From assembly GCF_026686735.1 (NCBI RefSeq), contig NZ_CP113432.1:5941001-6005000 (forward strand): a DNA stretch of 64,000 nt, given 5' to 3'. The translations under genes and the position numbers were made by a program. The notes under the pieces were generated by a model, which saw nothing but the letters and a program-made list of their open reading frames with translations, was not told the DNA's origin and ran no database searches. Position 1 is the first letter of the stretch, and the number at the start of each line of letters is the position of its first letter. This document shows positions 1 through 8,755 of the stretch, one piece after another. This stretch comes from Pseudomonas triclosanedens. GTDB taxonomy: Bacteria; Pseudomonadota; Gammaproteobacteria; Pseudomonadales; Pseudomonadaceae.

Positions 1-462
1 GGCCCCAAGGAAGAGGACCTGCCCTGGCGCTACAACCAGGACCTCAGCCGGGCGCTGCGTGACCTGCTGAACCAGATCGAGCGTTTCGTCCCGGCCAGCG
101 CCAATGCCGGTCAGGTCCCGCTGTGGGAGCTGCCGGTACGGGTCGAGTTCCTCGCCACCCAGTATCTGGGCCGCGCCTACATGAGCGGGCTGGAGATATC
201 CCGGGAACAACCCCAGGAGTACCTGGGGCAGGACGAGAGCGTGCTGGTTCCGCTGTTGTCGCAACGCATCGAGCAACTGCCGGATGGCGACACGACCAAG
301 AAGTTGCAGACGCGCTGGGATTATCTGAGCAAGGCGCTGCTGGACATGAACAGCAAGAGCAATGCCCTGGTCAGCGCCTCGGGCCGCCCGTGGGCGCCGA
401 TCATCGTCGAGCGCAACGCCCGCGCGGTCTCAGGGCAACTGATGCAGATCAGCCAGCAGTAG
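1..462 (+). CDS. C-terminal part of an unrecognised protein (truncated by window edge)
   Basis: An open frame runs from the first base to a TAG at 460-462, so about 153 C-terminal residues are visible and the start lies outside the window. The visible part is soluble and mostly helical in character, with no transmembrane segment, no cysteines and no catalytic motif that I recognise. The repeating pattern of paired helices around conserved Arg/Trp positions loosely recalls the helical sensory domains found in PilJ/NIT-type proteins, but this is only an impression. It ends 4 nt before the stop of the convergent polyphosphate kinase gene. The reading frame is supported by strong third-position GC and by the tight fit with its neighbour; the function is unknown. 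Confidence 0.75.
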   Translation, partial: GPKEEDLPWRYNQDLSRALRDLLNQIERFVPASANAGQVPLWELPVRVEFLATQYLGRAYMSGLEISREQPQEYLGQDESVLVPLLSQRIEQLPDGDTTKKLQTRWDYLSKALLDMNSKSNALVSASGRPWAPIIVERNARAVSGQLMQISQQ

Positions 463-466
463 CGGC

Positions 467-1453
467 TCAGGCCGAAGCGGGCACCTCGCGCTCGGTCGCC
501 GGCATCGTCGGCAGCGGCCGCTCCAGCTCATCGCAGTCCAGCTCGGCGGCGCGGCCAACCAGGAGCTCGTCCGGCGCGCGGGCTATCTTCAGATCCTTGC
601 CGGGGTAGTCCAGCGAGTGCAGGAAGTGCCGCAGGCAATTGAGCCGCGCACGCTTCTTGTCGTCGGACTTGACCACAACCCAGGGCGCGTCTGCGGTGTC
701 GGTGTGGAAGAACATCGCTTCCTTGGCCTGGGTGTAGTCGTCCCAGCGATCCAGCGACTGGATATCGATGGGCGACAGCTTCCAGTGCTTGAGCGGGTCG
801 TCGCGGCGCGATACGAAGCGCCGCAATTGCTCCTCGCGGCTTACCGAGAACCAGTACTTGAACAGGTGGATGCCATTGCGCACCAGCATGCGCTCCAGGT
901 CCGGCGTCTGCTGCATGAACTCCAGGTACTGGCGCGGCGTGCAGAAGCCCATCACGCGCTCTACCCCCGCACGGTTGTACCAGGAACGGTCGAGGAAGAC
1001 GATTTCACCCGCGGTCGGTAGATGCTGGATGTAACGCTGGAAGTACCATTGCCCGCGTTCGGCATCGCTGGGCTTCTCCAGCGCCACCACTCGCGCGCCG
1101 CGCGGGTTGAGGTGCTCGGTAAAGCGCTTGATGGTGCCGCCCTTGCCGGCCGCATCGCGCCCTTCGAAGAGCACGACGATGCGTTGTCCGGTCTCCTTCA
1201 CCCAGTTCTGCACCTTGAGCAGCTCGACCTGCAGCTTGGCTTTCTGCACCTCGTACTCCCTGCGCTGCATGCGCTTGCGGTACGGGTAGCTGGCGGGCAG
1301 GTCGGCAGAGGTGGAATCCTCGTTGCTGCCGCGCGGCGCCATCGCAACGGTGAGCGCCACCGGGCCGTGGCTCTGGGAGCGAATCTCCTCGCCGCCACCG
1401 GTAGGGGCCGCGATGGATCCTGCGGGCAGGGTCTTGGGGTCGTTCTGGGGCAT
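467..1453 (-). CDS. ppk2: polyphosphate kinase 2 (PPK2 family)
   Basis: PPK2 enzymes transfer phosphate between polyphosphate and nucleoside mono- or diphosphates in the cytoplasm. The protein (328 aa) has the family P-loop GRDAAGKGGT, the Walker-B/lid region FLDRSWYNRAGVERVMGF and the downstream SRREDDP-like segment seen here as SRRDDPLKHWKLSP. A poorly conserved Pro/Gly-rich N-terminal stretch of about 70 residues precedes the kinase core. I chose the ATG at 1453 because AGGAGGAG lies just upstream of it; the longer frame to 1540 lacks such a site. The single-domain length suggests class I or III, and the preferred nucleotide cannot be told from sequence alone. It is convergent with the partial gene at the window start. 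Confidence 0.9.
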   Translation of the reverse strand: MPQNDPKTLPAGSIAAPTGGGEEIRSQSHGPVALTVAMAPRGSNEDSTSADLPASYPYRKRMQRREYEVQKAKLQVELLKVQNWVKETGQRIVVLFEGRDAAGKGGTIKRFTEHLNPRGARVVALEKPSDAERGQWYFQRYIQHLPTAGEIVFLDRSWYNRAGVERVMGFCTPRQYLEFMQQTPDLERMLVRNGIHLFKYWFSVSREEQLRRFVSRRDDPLKHWKLSPIDIQSLDRWDDYTQAKEAMFFHTDTADAPWVVVKSDDKKRARLNCLRHFLHSLDYPGKDLKIARAPDELLVGRAAELDCDELERPLPTMPATEREVPASA

Positions 1454-1581
1454 GGTCTCCTCCTGTGAGACGGAATGGGTTGGCCGGATATCCTGTCCAC
1501 TTTGCTCACCGTCGCGGCGACTCCCCTTGACCGACATCAATCCCGGCGGGGGAGCTGCCCGTCATGTGCCGCGAGCATGCC

Positions 1582-2550
1582 TCACAGCCAGCCTTTGTAC
1601 TTGAACCAGTAGTACGGAATGATCGCCGAGATGACCATCGCCACCAGCGCCATCGGGTAGCCCGCCAGCCAGGCAAGCTCGGGCATGTGCTCGAAGTTCA
1701 TGCCATACACGGTGCCCACCAGGGTCGGCGGCAGGAACAGCACGGCGGCGATGGAGAACACCTTGATGATGCTGTTCTGCTCGATGTTGATCAGGCCCAG
1801 CGTGGCATCGAGCAGGAAAGTGATTTCGCCGGACATCTTCGACTGGTACTCGCTGAGCGAGCGCACGTCGCGCTCCACCGACTTCATGCCCAGCTTCACT
1901 TCGTCGCTGATCCAGCCGTTGTTGCCCTGGCGGAAGTACGCCAGCGGCCGGCTGATGCTCAGGAGGCTCTCGTTGAGCTTGGACAGCAGGGAGTTGCTGC
2001 GCCCCAGTTGCTTGACGATCCCCTGCAGGTCGGCCTTGCCCCCCTTGGCCCCGCCCTCGTGGAAGATGCCGTTGGAGAGTGTGTCGAGCTGCTTCTGCAC
2101 GGTTTCCAGAACATCGGCGATGCGATCCACCACGCTGTCCATCAGCGAGACGAACAACTGGTCGCTGGCTCCCTCGCAGCCGCCGCGCTGGGTGCGGGCC
2201 TCGAAGGTGCGGAAGGCCAGCAGGTCGGTATAGCGCACCGTCACCAGCCAGTGCGGGGTCAGCACGCAGGTGACTTCCGAGGTGCTCGGCTTGTGCTCGC
2301 GGATGCCTCCGACCACGGTGGTGGTCATGTACAGCGCGCCCTTGCTCTCGTAGAAGCGCGAGGAATCCTCGATCTCGGCCATCTCCTCCTGGGTCGGCAC
2401 ATCCACCGCGATGATCGACTCCAGTAGCTGCTCCTCCTCGGCGGTGGGCTGGAACAGGTCGATCCACAGGGTGTCCTTGGGCATGCCGTGGCATTCGTTG
2501 CCGTTGTGGCGCACCAGGCGGTCGCCGACGAGGGTGTAATAGGTGATCAT
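1582..2550 (-). CDS. corA: CorA-type magnesium/cobalt transporter
   Basis: Inner-membrane pentameric Mg2+ channel of the CorA family. The 322-residue protein has a long acidic and helical cytoplasmic N-terminal domain and two C-terminal transmembrane segments; the signature YGMN follows the first membrane helix and the loop FEHMPEL is typical of the family. The protein ends with the short basic tail YYWFKYKGWL. The ATG at 2550 has a GGAAGG site about 11 nt upstream; an upstream TTG (2598) would add 16 residues that do not look conserved. The gene is divergent from the small gene at 2637, leaving an 86-nt shared promoter region. From memory, it corresponds to PA5268 of PAO1. Confidence 0.92.
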   Translation of the reverse strand: MITYYTLVGDRLVRHNGNECHGMPKDTLWIDLFQPTAEEEQLLESIIAVDVPTQEEMAEIEDSSRFYESKGALYMTTTVVGGIREHKPSTSEVTCVLTPHWLVTVRYTDLLAFRTFEARTQRGGCEGASDQLFVSLMDSVVDRIADVLETVQKQLDTLSNGIFHEGGAKGGKADLQGIVKQLGRSNSLLSKLNESLLSISRPLAYFRQGNNGWISDEVKLGMKSVERDVRSLSEYQSKMSGEITFLLDATLGLINIEQNSIIKVFSIAAVLFLPPTLVGTVYGMNFEHMPELAWLAGYPMALVAMVISAIIPYYWFKYKGWL

Positions 2551-2636
2551 GTCGCCCGACAATCCTTCCAAGCCTGAGGTTGACCGCAGGTTGGCCAACT
2601 TCCCGCTGCTTCACAAGCCCATCGGAGAGCAATGCG

Positions 2637-2912
2637 ATGTCCGAACAAGAAGATGGCGAAGAGTCCTTCGCCGAGGAAACCCTGATCCAGGCCATCGAGA
2701 ACCAGATCGAGAGCGAAAGCCCGCCCGCTGCCCGCGCGGTGTTCAACAAGCTTACGCTGGTCGGCTACGAACGCGAGGACGCCCTGCATCTGATGGCGCT
2801 GGTGCTGGCCCATGAGATCGAGGCGATGCTGGCTCAAGACCGCGCCTTCGACGGCCAATGGTACGAGCAGGCTCTGCGCGCGCTGCCCACCCTGCCCGAC
2901 GAAGACGACTGA
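2637..2912 (+). CDS. small conserved acidic protein of unknown function
   Basis: A 91-residue acidic cytoplasmic protein, starting at an ATG preceded by GGAG at a suitable distance. It appears all-helical, with an acidic first segment (MSEQEDGEES) and an acidic end (PDEDD). No cysteine, membrane segment or catalytic motif is seen. It lies in the position of a hypothetical gene between corA and the TIGR02647 gene in P. aeruginosa, as I recall that locus, so it is probably a genus-level conserved protein. Function not known. Confidence 0.8.
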   Translation: MSEQEDGEESFAEETLIQAIENQIESESPPAARAVFNKLTLVGYEREDALHLMALVLAHEIEAMLAQDRAFDGQWYEQALRALPTLPDEDD

Positions 2913-2980
2913 GAGGGCTTGCCGGGGCGTCCCGCGATGTGGCTACACTGGAGCCTCACTGGACCATCAGGAGTTGGTGT

Positions 2981-3217
2981 ATGGCCTTCACAGAAGAAAT
3001 GGTTGCGGAACTGGATCTACTGGCGCTCTACGACCTGGAGAACAGCCAGGCTGGCTTGAAAGTCCACCATGACGCCTCGAAGGAGGCCGTCGCCGCCGCC
3101 GAGCGGCTTCACGCCAAGGGGCTCATCGACAAACCCGATGGCGGCTACCTGACCAGCCTCGGCCTCGACGCCGCCGAGCACGCCCAGGTACTGCTGGGCA
3201 TCCTGCGCTCCTCCTGA
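2981..3217 (+). CDS. TIGR02647-family small protein
   Basis: A 78-residue protein matching my memory of the TIGR02647 family of short gammaproteobacterial proteins, whose C-terminal part reads close to GGYLTSLGxxAAEHAQ. The sequence looks like a winged-helix fold (a helix pair followed by the short hairpin DKPDGGYLTSLG), which would suggest nucleic-acid binding, but no function has been shown to my knowledge. The ATG at 2981 follows CAGGAG at good spacing. It is co-directional with cyaA downstream, 92 nt away. Confidence 0.85.
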   Translation: MAFTEEMVAELDLLALYDLENSQAGLKVHHDASKEAVAAAERLHAKGLIDKPDGGYLTSLGLDAAEHAQVLLGILRSS

Positions 3218-3309
3218 CCTCAAGACTTGCCGCCGACGGGCGATAACCTGGCAACTCTCCGTGCGCCGCACTCCACGAGGCGGCGCCGCTGGCCAGACAG
3301 CAGTACGCC

Positions 3310-6162
3310 ATGACGCTCATCCACGAGATCCGCCCGGACATCGACGACGGCATCGACCGCAAGGTGCTGGCACAACTGCGCCAGCGCTTCCTCAAGATCA
3401 ACGCCGGCCGCCTGCAACGCGCCAGCGAAGCGCTGTCCAGCCGTCAGCAACTGGTGCTGCGGCTGCTTCCGCTGCTGTTCGACGTCAATCATCCACTGTT
3501 GCCCGGCTATGTCTCCGCCTCCACCCCCGCCGGCCTCTCCGGCTTCGTTCCGGACGACGACATCCTCGCCGAAGCCCAGCGCCTCACACGATCCTTCAGC
3601 TACAAGACGCGCCGCGGCAATCCGCCGCTGCCGATCCACGGACTGTTCCTGATGGGCAGCCTGGGAACCGTCGCGCAGGCCGAGCAAAGCGACCTCGACC
3701 TGTGGGTCTGCCATGCCTCCGAGCTGTCCGCCCCGGAGCTGGGCGAGCTGCGCCGCAAGTGCGACCTGCTGGAGCAATGGGCCGCCACCCAGGGTACGGA
3801 GGTGCACTGCTTCCTCGTCGAGCCACAGCGTTTCACCCAGGGCGCCCGCGAGGCGCGGCTGACCTCCGACGACTGCGGCACCAGCCAGCACTACCTGCTG
3901 CTCGACGAGTTCTACCGCACGGCGATCTGGCTTGGCGGACGCACCCCACTATGGTGGCTGGTGCCGGTCTATGAGGAAGGGCGTTACGCCGAGTACTGCC
4001 AGACCCTGCTGAACAAGCGCTTCATCCGCGCCGACGAAGTCCTCGACCTCGGGCACCTCGCGCACATTCCGCCGGGCGAGTTCATCGGCGCCGGCATGTG
4101 GCAGTTGTTCAAGGGCATCGAATCGCCCTATAAATCCGTGCTCAAGCTGCTGCTCACCGAGGTCTACGCCAGCGAGCATCCGCAGGTGGCTTGCCTGAGC
4201 CTGCGCTACAAGCAGGCCATCTATGCCGGCCGCCTCGACCTCGAAGAACTCGACCCCTACGTGATGCTCTACCGTCGCCTCGAAGAATACCTGGTGGCGC
4301 GCGGCGAGCAGGAACGCCTGGAACTGATCCGCCGCTGCCTGTACCTGAAGGTCGGCAAGAAGCTAGGCCGCCCGCCGCGCCAGGGCCGCAAGAGCTGGCA
4401 GCGCAAGGTGATGGAGCGCCTGTCCGCCGAGTGGAAATGGGACAGCCGCGCCTTCGGCCTGCTCGACAGCCGCAGCCAGTGGAAAGTCCGCCAGGTGCTG
4501 CTGGAGCGCCGCGCACTGGTCAACGAGCTGACCCACAGCTATCGCTTCCTTTCCCAGTTCGCTCGCCTGCAACAAGCCGCCAGCGGTATCAACCCGAGGG
4601 ACCTGGGCATCCTCGGCCGACGCCTTTACGCCGCGTTCGAACGCAAGGCGGGCAAGGTGGAATTCATCAACCCGGGCATCGCCCCGGACATGGCCGAAGA
4701 CATCCTCACCCTCGCCCACCTGCCTGCCGGAGAAGCAGGCAAACCGCCCTACTGGGCACTGTTCGCCGGCAACCTGTCGCTGCAGGAAATGGCTGATTTC
4801 GCGCCACTGCGCCGCGCCCGCGACCTGATGGAACTGCTCGCCTGGAGCCACCGCAACGGCGTGATCGACACCAGCACGCGGCTGTCGCTGCAACCCGGCG
4901 CCAGCGACCTGAGCGAATTCGAACTGCAGAACCTGCTCGGCTGCCTGCAACAGGCCTTCCCGCTGCCGCTGGCGGAAGTGCCGGAAAGCGCCCTGCTGCG
5001 CAGCAGTGTGCCGTCGCAGGCGTTGATCCTGGTGAACGTCGGCATCGATCCGTTACGCCAGCACAGCCAGATGAACGTGCACATGACCACCGAGCGCACC
5101 GACTCCCTCGGCTACTCCGGCGTACGCGACAATCTGGTGCTGACCCTCGACCAGATCACCCTGAACAGTTGGAACGAACTGCTGGTCAGCCGCTTCGCCG
5201 GGCCGCACGCGCTGCTCGACTGCCTGCGCGAATTCCTCAACGGCCTGCCCGGTGACGCGCCACCGCCACGCCTGGTGGTACGCTGCTACTGCCGTAACCG
5301 CGCCAACGCCATCGCGCAGCGCGTGGAAGAACTGTTCCGCGATGCCTACGCACAGCTCGCCAGCGGGCGCGGCGGGCGCTACCTGTTACAGGTGCGCCGG
5401 CACTTCCACTTGCTGCACCTGCTGCCGGGCAACGTCAGCCACCGGGTGATCGAGGGTTTGCCGGCGCTGATCGAGCATCTGGGCGACACCCAGGACGACA
5501 GCGGCGTACTGCAACTGGATCGGCATGCGCTCGAAGGCGACGATCTCGCCATGATCCTGCCGCTGGGCCGCGCCAATACCGTGCAAGTGTTCTACCGCCT
5601 GGACGAGGGCAGCGCGGAAGTCACCGTCCTCGACGAGCGCAACGCACTCTGGCGCCGACGCCAGGACTACGACAGCGAGGAAGGCCTGCTGCTGCCGCTG
5701 CAACGCTTCCTGCAATCGGTGCAGTACCGCCGCAACGCCATGATCCCGCTGCTGCTCGAAGCCCAGGGGCCGGTCGGGGCGGACATTCTCTTCTACGAAG
5801 TGATCGGCAACGGGCACCAGCGCGCGCAACGCGTCGAACGGCGCAACGCGCCACAGGCGCTGGAAGCACTGCCTTACTACAACGTGCAGGCGATCGTCGA
5901 ACCTGGCGACGGCCAACGCGCGCGCACCACGCTGTACTGCAACCATCGCGAATTCTCGGAGCTGGAGTTCGGCGCCGAGCTGTTCCAGGCGGCAGCCCGG
6001 CATATCCTCGACCGGCGGCGCGGCCAGGAGCGCTATCCGTGCTACATCACCGACCTCGACCTATCGGCAATGCAGGAGGGCGGCGAACTGCAGACGGTGC
6101 ATTTCCTGCGTTACAAGCAAAGCCTTGAGCAGGCTCTGAACCGGGCGCTGGCCGAGGCCTGA
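3310..6162 (+). CDS. cyaA: class I adenylate cyclase
   Basis: Cytoplasmic enzyme making cyclic AMP from ATP, feeding Vfr/CRP-dependent regulation. The 950-residue length is normal for class I cyclases. The catalytic N-terminal half contains the nucleotidyltransferase-like motif LMGSLGTVAQ followed by SDLDLWVCH (about residues 114-136), whose aspartates bind metal. The C-terminal half is the long regulatory region typical of the family and ends in the conserved ITDLDLS and HFLRYKQ segments. The gene stands alone; the spacer before it has only a weak ribosome site. P. aeruginosa also has a membrane class III cyclase (CyaB) elsewhere, so this would be the minor cAMP source if the species behaves alike. 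Confidence 0.95.
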   Translation: MTLIHEIRPDIDDGIDRKVLAQLRQRFLKINAGRLQRASEALSSRQQLVLRLLPLLFDVNHPLLPGYVSASTPAGLSGFVPDDDILAEAQRLTRSFSYKTRRGNPPLPIHGLFLMGSLGTVAQAEQSDLDLWVCHASELSAPELGELRRKCDLLEQWAATQGTEVHCFLVEPQRFTQGAREARLTSDDCGTSQHYLLLDEFYRTAIWLGGRTPLWWLVPVYEEGRYAEYCQTLLNKRFIRADEVLDLGHLAHIPPGEFIGAGMWQLFKGIESPYKSVLKLLLTEVYASEHPQVACLSLRYKQAIYAGRLDLEELDPYVMLYRRLEEYLVARGEQERLELIRRCLYLKVGKKLGRPPRQGRKSWQRKVMERLSAEWKWDSRAFGLLDSRSQWKVRQVLLERRALVNELTHSYRFLSQFARLQQAASGINPRDLGILGRRLYAAFERKAGKVEFINPGIAPDMAEDILTLAHLPAGEAGKPPYWALFAGNLSLQEMADFAPLRRARDLMELLAWSHRNGVIDTSTRLSLQPGASDLSEFELQNLLGCLQQAFPLPLAEVPESALLRSSVPSQALILVNVGIDPLRQHSQMNVHMTTERTDSLGYSGVRDNLVLTLDQITLNSWNELLVSRFAGPHALLDCLREFLNGLPGDAPPPRLVVRCYCRNRANAIAQRVEELFRDAYAQLASGRGGRYLLQVRRHFHLLHLLPGNVSHRVIEGLPALIEHLGDTQDDSGVLQLDRHALEGDDLAMILPLGRANTVQVFYRLDEGSAEVTVLDERNALWRRRQDYDSEEGLLLPLQRFLQSVQYRRNAMIPLLLEAQGPVGADILFYEVIGNGHQRAQRVERRNAPQALEALPYYNVQAIVEPGDGQRARTTLYCNHREFSELEFGAELFQAAARHILDRRRGQERYPCYITDLDLSAMQEGGELQTVHFLRYKQSLEQALNRALAEA

Positions 6163-6205
6163 AGGGCTTCGGCGCGATACGCCCGGCGGCGGGTCCGCGA
6201 GGGGA

Positions 6206-6613
6206 TCAGCGATCGAAGTCGCCGGCCGCCTCGGGCTGGTATTCCACTTCCAGCAGCGTCAGCTTGAGGGTCTTTCCGCTCGGCGCCGGCCAGTCGATGC
6301 TCTGGCCAGTGGTAAGGCCGAGCAGCGCAGTGCCCACCGGAGCGAGGACCGACACCTTGCCTTCGCCACCGAGGTCCGCCGGGTAAACCAGCGTCAGGTG
6401 GTATTCCTTGCCGCTGCCTTCCTCGCGGCAGCGCACGGTGGAGTTCATCGTGACCACGCCCGGCGGTATCTCGTCGTGGCCGACAACCGTGGCACGGGCC
6501 AGTTCGGCCTCCAGCGCCTCGGCAGCGGGGCCGTACTCATCCAGGCTGTCGAGCAGGCGCTCCAGACGTTGCAGGTCGAGTCGAGTAACGGTGATGGACG
6601 GTGAAGTGGTCAT
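6206..6613 (-). CDS. rnk: nucleoside diphosphate kinase regulator Rnk
   Basis: Rnk is a GreA-like protein that binds RNA polymerase and influences nucleoside diphosphate kinase levels and, in P. aeruginosa, alginate production. The 135-residue product has a helical N-terminal arm (RLERLLDSLDEYGPAAEALEAE, described here as residues 10-31) and the GreA/GreB C-terminal fold with VTMNSTVR, LTLVYPAD, VSVLAPVGTALLGL and the final KTLKLTLLEVEYQPE segment. I start it at the ATG at 6613, with TAAGGAG upstream; a longer frame to 6655 has no good site. Convergent with cyaA, 43 nt apart. Confidence 0.92.
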   Translation of the reverse strand: MTTSPSITVTRLDLQRLERLLDSLDEYGPAAEALEAELARATVVGHDEIPPGVVTMNSTVRCREEGSGKEYHLTLVYPADLGGEGKVSVLAPVGTALLGLTTGQSIDWPAPSGKTLKLTLLEVEYQPEAAGDFDR

Positions 6614-6699
6614 GATGGTTGGCAGTCTCCTTACAGGAGAGCCCCGGAAGCTCACGCATCCGGGGCCCTGATTTGTTCGATCGGAATATCCAGAAAAGC

Positions 6700-6725
6700 A
6701 AAACCCCGCCCTAGGGCGGGGTTTT
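6700..6725 (-). terminator. rho-independent terminator of the araC-cyaY-DUF1289 operon
   Basis: Perfect inverted repeat AAAACCCCGCCC / GGGCGGGGTTTT around a 2-nt centre, with T-tracts on both sides. It follows the DUF1289 gene (ends 6769) on the minus strand and precedes rnk, so it separates the two transcription units. Confidence 0.85.
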
Positions 6726-6768
6726 CCCGGACACTAACACAGTACAGAAAATAAGCAATACCGCCCGG

Positions 6769-6975
6769 TCAAGGCGCAGGTGACCGCTTGTTTCTGCGCT
6801 GTGCGGCGTCCGCGATTATCCGCCTGCGCCGCTCGCCGTCAGCCTCGTTCCATTCGAGAATCTCGCCCAGGCTGCGGCCGCAGCCCAGGCAGACATCGCC
6901 CTCGTCCAGGCAGCAACGCCGGCAGCAGGGCGACGCTACGCTCGCCTGCGGATCAGACGCCGGGGAACTCGACAT
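6769..6975 (-). CDS. DUF1289-family protein
   Basis: A 68-residue protein with the DUF1289 pattern of three clustered cysteines: SPCCRRCCLDEGDVCLGCGR, followed by LGEILEWNEAD and a basic end (RRRRIIADAAQRRNKR). The family cysteines C-x3-C and C-x2-C suggest metal binding, though this has not been established as far as I know. The ATG at 6975 lies inside the 3' end of cyaY (23-nt overlap) in another frame, with AGGCGGGCGAGG just before it, so translation is probably coupled to cyaY. The longer frame back to 7056 is simply cyaY read out of frame. Confidence 0.85.
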   Translation of the reverse strand: MSSSPASDPQASVASPCCRRCCLDEGDVCLGCGRSLGEILEWNEADGERRRRIIADAAQRRNKRSPAP

Positions 6976-7288
6976 CCTCGCCCGCCTGTTCCAGGGTGGC
7001 ACGGTTGAGCAGCGCGCCCAGCGGCTCGCGGGTGCTGTCGCAGATCCACAGCGCACCGGATTCGTCGTAGTCGAAGTGGAAGCCGCCGGAGCGCGCCGCC
7101 ACCCACAACTGGCGCAGGGCCGGCTGGCGACTGAGGATCAACTGGGTACCGTTCTCGAAACGCACAGTCAGCACGCCGCCGGAGTTCTCCAGGTCGACAT
7201 CCAGATCGCTGTCGTCGAAGGCGTCCTCCACCGTTACCTGTACGGCATCCACCAGATCATGGAAGCGGGCTTCGCTCAAAGTGCTCAT
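6953..7288 (-). CDS. cyaY: bacterial frataxin CyaY
   Basis: CyaY is the cytoplasmic iron-binding regulator of iron-sulfur cluster assembly. The 111-residue product shows the frataxin pattern: an acidic first helix (EARFHDLVDAVQVTVEDAFDD), GVLTVRFENGTQLILSRQP, QLWVAARSGGFHFDYD and the C-terminal helix. The ATG at 7288 overlaps the stop of the upstream AraC gene as ATGA, and its own 3' end overlaps the DUF1289 gene, so three genes are translationally linked. In PAO1 cyaY stands beside lppL without an AraC gene, as I recall. Confidence 0.94.
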   Translation of the reverse strand: MSTLSEARFHDLVDAVQVTVEDAFDDSDLDVDLENSGGVLTVRFENGTQLILSRQPALRQLWVAARSGGFHFDYDESGALWICDSTREPLGALLNRATLEQAGEDVEFPGV

Positions 7289-8346
7289 TCGTCGTCCTCG
7301 GTGTCGGTCAAAGGCGCCAGTTTACGCCGGTATTGGCCCAGACTCTGCCCCGTCCAGCGGCGGAATGCCCGCGACAACGAGCCGGCCTCGCTGAAACCCA
7401 GCAAGTAGGCGAGATCGGCGGAGTCCAGCGCGGGGTCGCGCAGGTAGTGCAGCACCAGTTGCTGGCGGGTTTCGTCCACCAGTTGGCTGAAGGAGAGGCC
7501 GGTGTCGCGCAAGCGGCGCTGCAGGGTTCTCGGGCTCAGCGCAAGGGCCTGCGCCAGACGTTCGAGATCGACGCCCTGTTCCGGCAACTGGCGCGCCAGC
7601 TCCAGGCGTGCGCGGTCGAGCACGTTGTCGCCCTTGTTGATTTCCACCAGCAGGCGCTCGGCGTAGGCATCGAGCGTTCGCTGTACCTGGGCATCGGCCT
7701 GGCCCAGCGGCAGGGACAGCAGGCGCTTCGGGAAAACCAGGGCGTTGTCCGGCTGATCGAACAGCACCGGGCAACGGAAGATGCGCTGGTGCTCGCGGGT
7801 GTCTGCCGGCGCACTGTGGCTGAAACGCACCTCGAACGGCGCTTCGTCCACGCCGCTGACCCAATGCCCGAAACTGACCCAGCCGGCCAGCGTTTCCTCG
7901 CTCAGCTGCCTCTGCTGTTGTGGCAGCAGCGGCTCCCAACTGTGCCTGACCAGCGGCTCGCACTCCTCACGCGGCGGCTCGTCGGCCAGCTCGACGCGAC
8001 CGAGGTTGCCCACCAGCGCGGCGTATCGGGCCTGGCGATGCAAGGCGTCGGAGAGGGTCGCGCAACTCATGATCAGATAGCCCAGCACACCGTAGTAACC
8101 GGGGCGCACGGCTTCGCCGAGGTGCAGCCCGAGGTTGTCGTCGCCGCTCATCCGCACGCCGGCACCAACCAGTTCCAGATAGGCACTGGCGGCGATGCGC
8201 TGATCGCGCTGGGCGAGGATCGACGGCTCCAGTTGGACCTGCGCCAGCAACCGCGCAGGATCGACGCCCAGACGCTGCAGGTGGTCCACCAGACCTTGCA
8301 GATAGGCCACCGACACCGAACTGGGCAGGGGTTCGCGATACTCCAT
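7285..8346 (-). CDS. AraC-family transcriptional regulator (Arabinose_bd/OruR type)
   Basis: A 353-residue regulator with the N-terminal Arabinose_bd-like effector domain (about residues 15-200; includes LGLHLGEAVRPGYYGVLGYLIMSCATLSDAL split over the conserved turn) and a C-terminal AraC double helix-turn-helix (about 250-345), with the hallmarks ALSPRTLQRRLRDTGLSF, LAYLLGFSEAGSLSRAFRRW and GQSLGQYR. The ATG at 8346 fits the family start; the ORF could extend upstream to 8409 but that part is unlike the family. Its stop overlaps the cyaY start (ATGA), an unusual pairing of a local regulator with frataxin. Effector and targets unknown. Confidence 0.88.
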   Translation of the reverse strand: MEYREPLPSSVSVAYLQGLVDHLQRLGVDPARLLAQVQLEPSILAQRDQRIAASAYLELVGAGVRMSGDDNLGLHLGEAVRPGYYGVLGYLIMSCATLSDALHRQARYAALVGNLGRVELADEPPREECEPLVRHSWEPLLPQQQRQLSEETLAGWVSFGHWVSGVDEAPFEVRFSHSAPADTREHQRIFRCPVLFDQPDNALVFPKRLLSLPLGQADAQVQRTLDAYAERLLVEINKGDNVLDRARLELARQLPEQGVDLERLAQALALSPRTLQRRLRDTGLSFSQLVDETRQQLVLHYLRDPALDSADLAYLLGFSEAGSLSRAFRRWTGQSLGQYRRKLAPLTDTEDDE

Positions 8347-8603
8347 CGGATCATCCGTTTTTGGCCAATGATAGGGGTTGCCGGTGTTTCGGCGCGAGCC
8401 GCGCCGCAACGCCGGAACCCGTCAGCCCGGCACTGCCGGTAGCTCGCTGGCGGCGCCGCCTGGAGGTGGCTGCCGCGAACCGGGCGAAAATCCGCCGGAC
8501 CCGGCCTGCAAGCCCCGCCCGACGGGAGCCCGCTTGAATAGGCAAGGCGGCGGGGGGCCGGTATACTCCGGGCCAATCGATGCTTTATTACAAGGATTCC
8601 GCC

Positions 8604-8744
8604 ATGAAGCGACTGCTGCTTCCCTTCGTCGCGCTCGCCGTGCTTGCCGCCGCACTGGCCGGCTGCGGCCAGAAAGGACCGCTGTACCTGCCGGACGACG
8701 AGAAAGCCAAGAGCGAACACAGCAAGGACCGCTACGGTCTCTGA
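8604..8744 (+). CDS. lptM: small lipoprotein LptM (YifL/LppL)
   Basis: A 46-residue prolipoprotein: basic start MKRLLL, hydrophobic stretch, lipobox LAGC at residues 18-21, then the family signature [10 protein letters not shown] and a short charged tail. In E. coli the homologue LptM helps mature the LptDE lipopolysaccharide translocon; in P. aeruginosa the gene is called lppL. AAGGA lies 8 nt before the ATG. It is the first gene of the lysA-dapF-DUF484-xerC cluster, the usual order in gammaproteobacteria, and its stop is 11 nt from lysA. Confidence 0.9.
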   Translation: MKRLLLPFVALAVLAAALAGCGQKGPLYLPDDEKAKSEHSKDRYGL

Positions 8745-8755
8745 GGGAAGGTCCG

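Noticed and set aside
1562..2749. Minus-strand open frame of 395 codons overlapping corA in another frame
   Set aside because: Out-of-frame reading of corA; low-complexity His/Arg/Gly composition.
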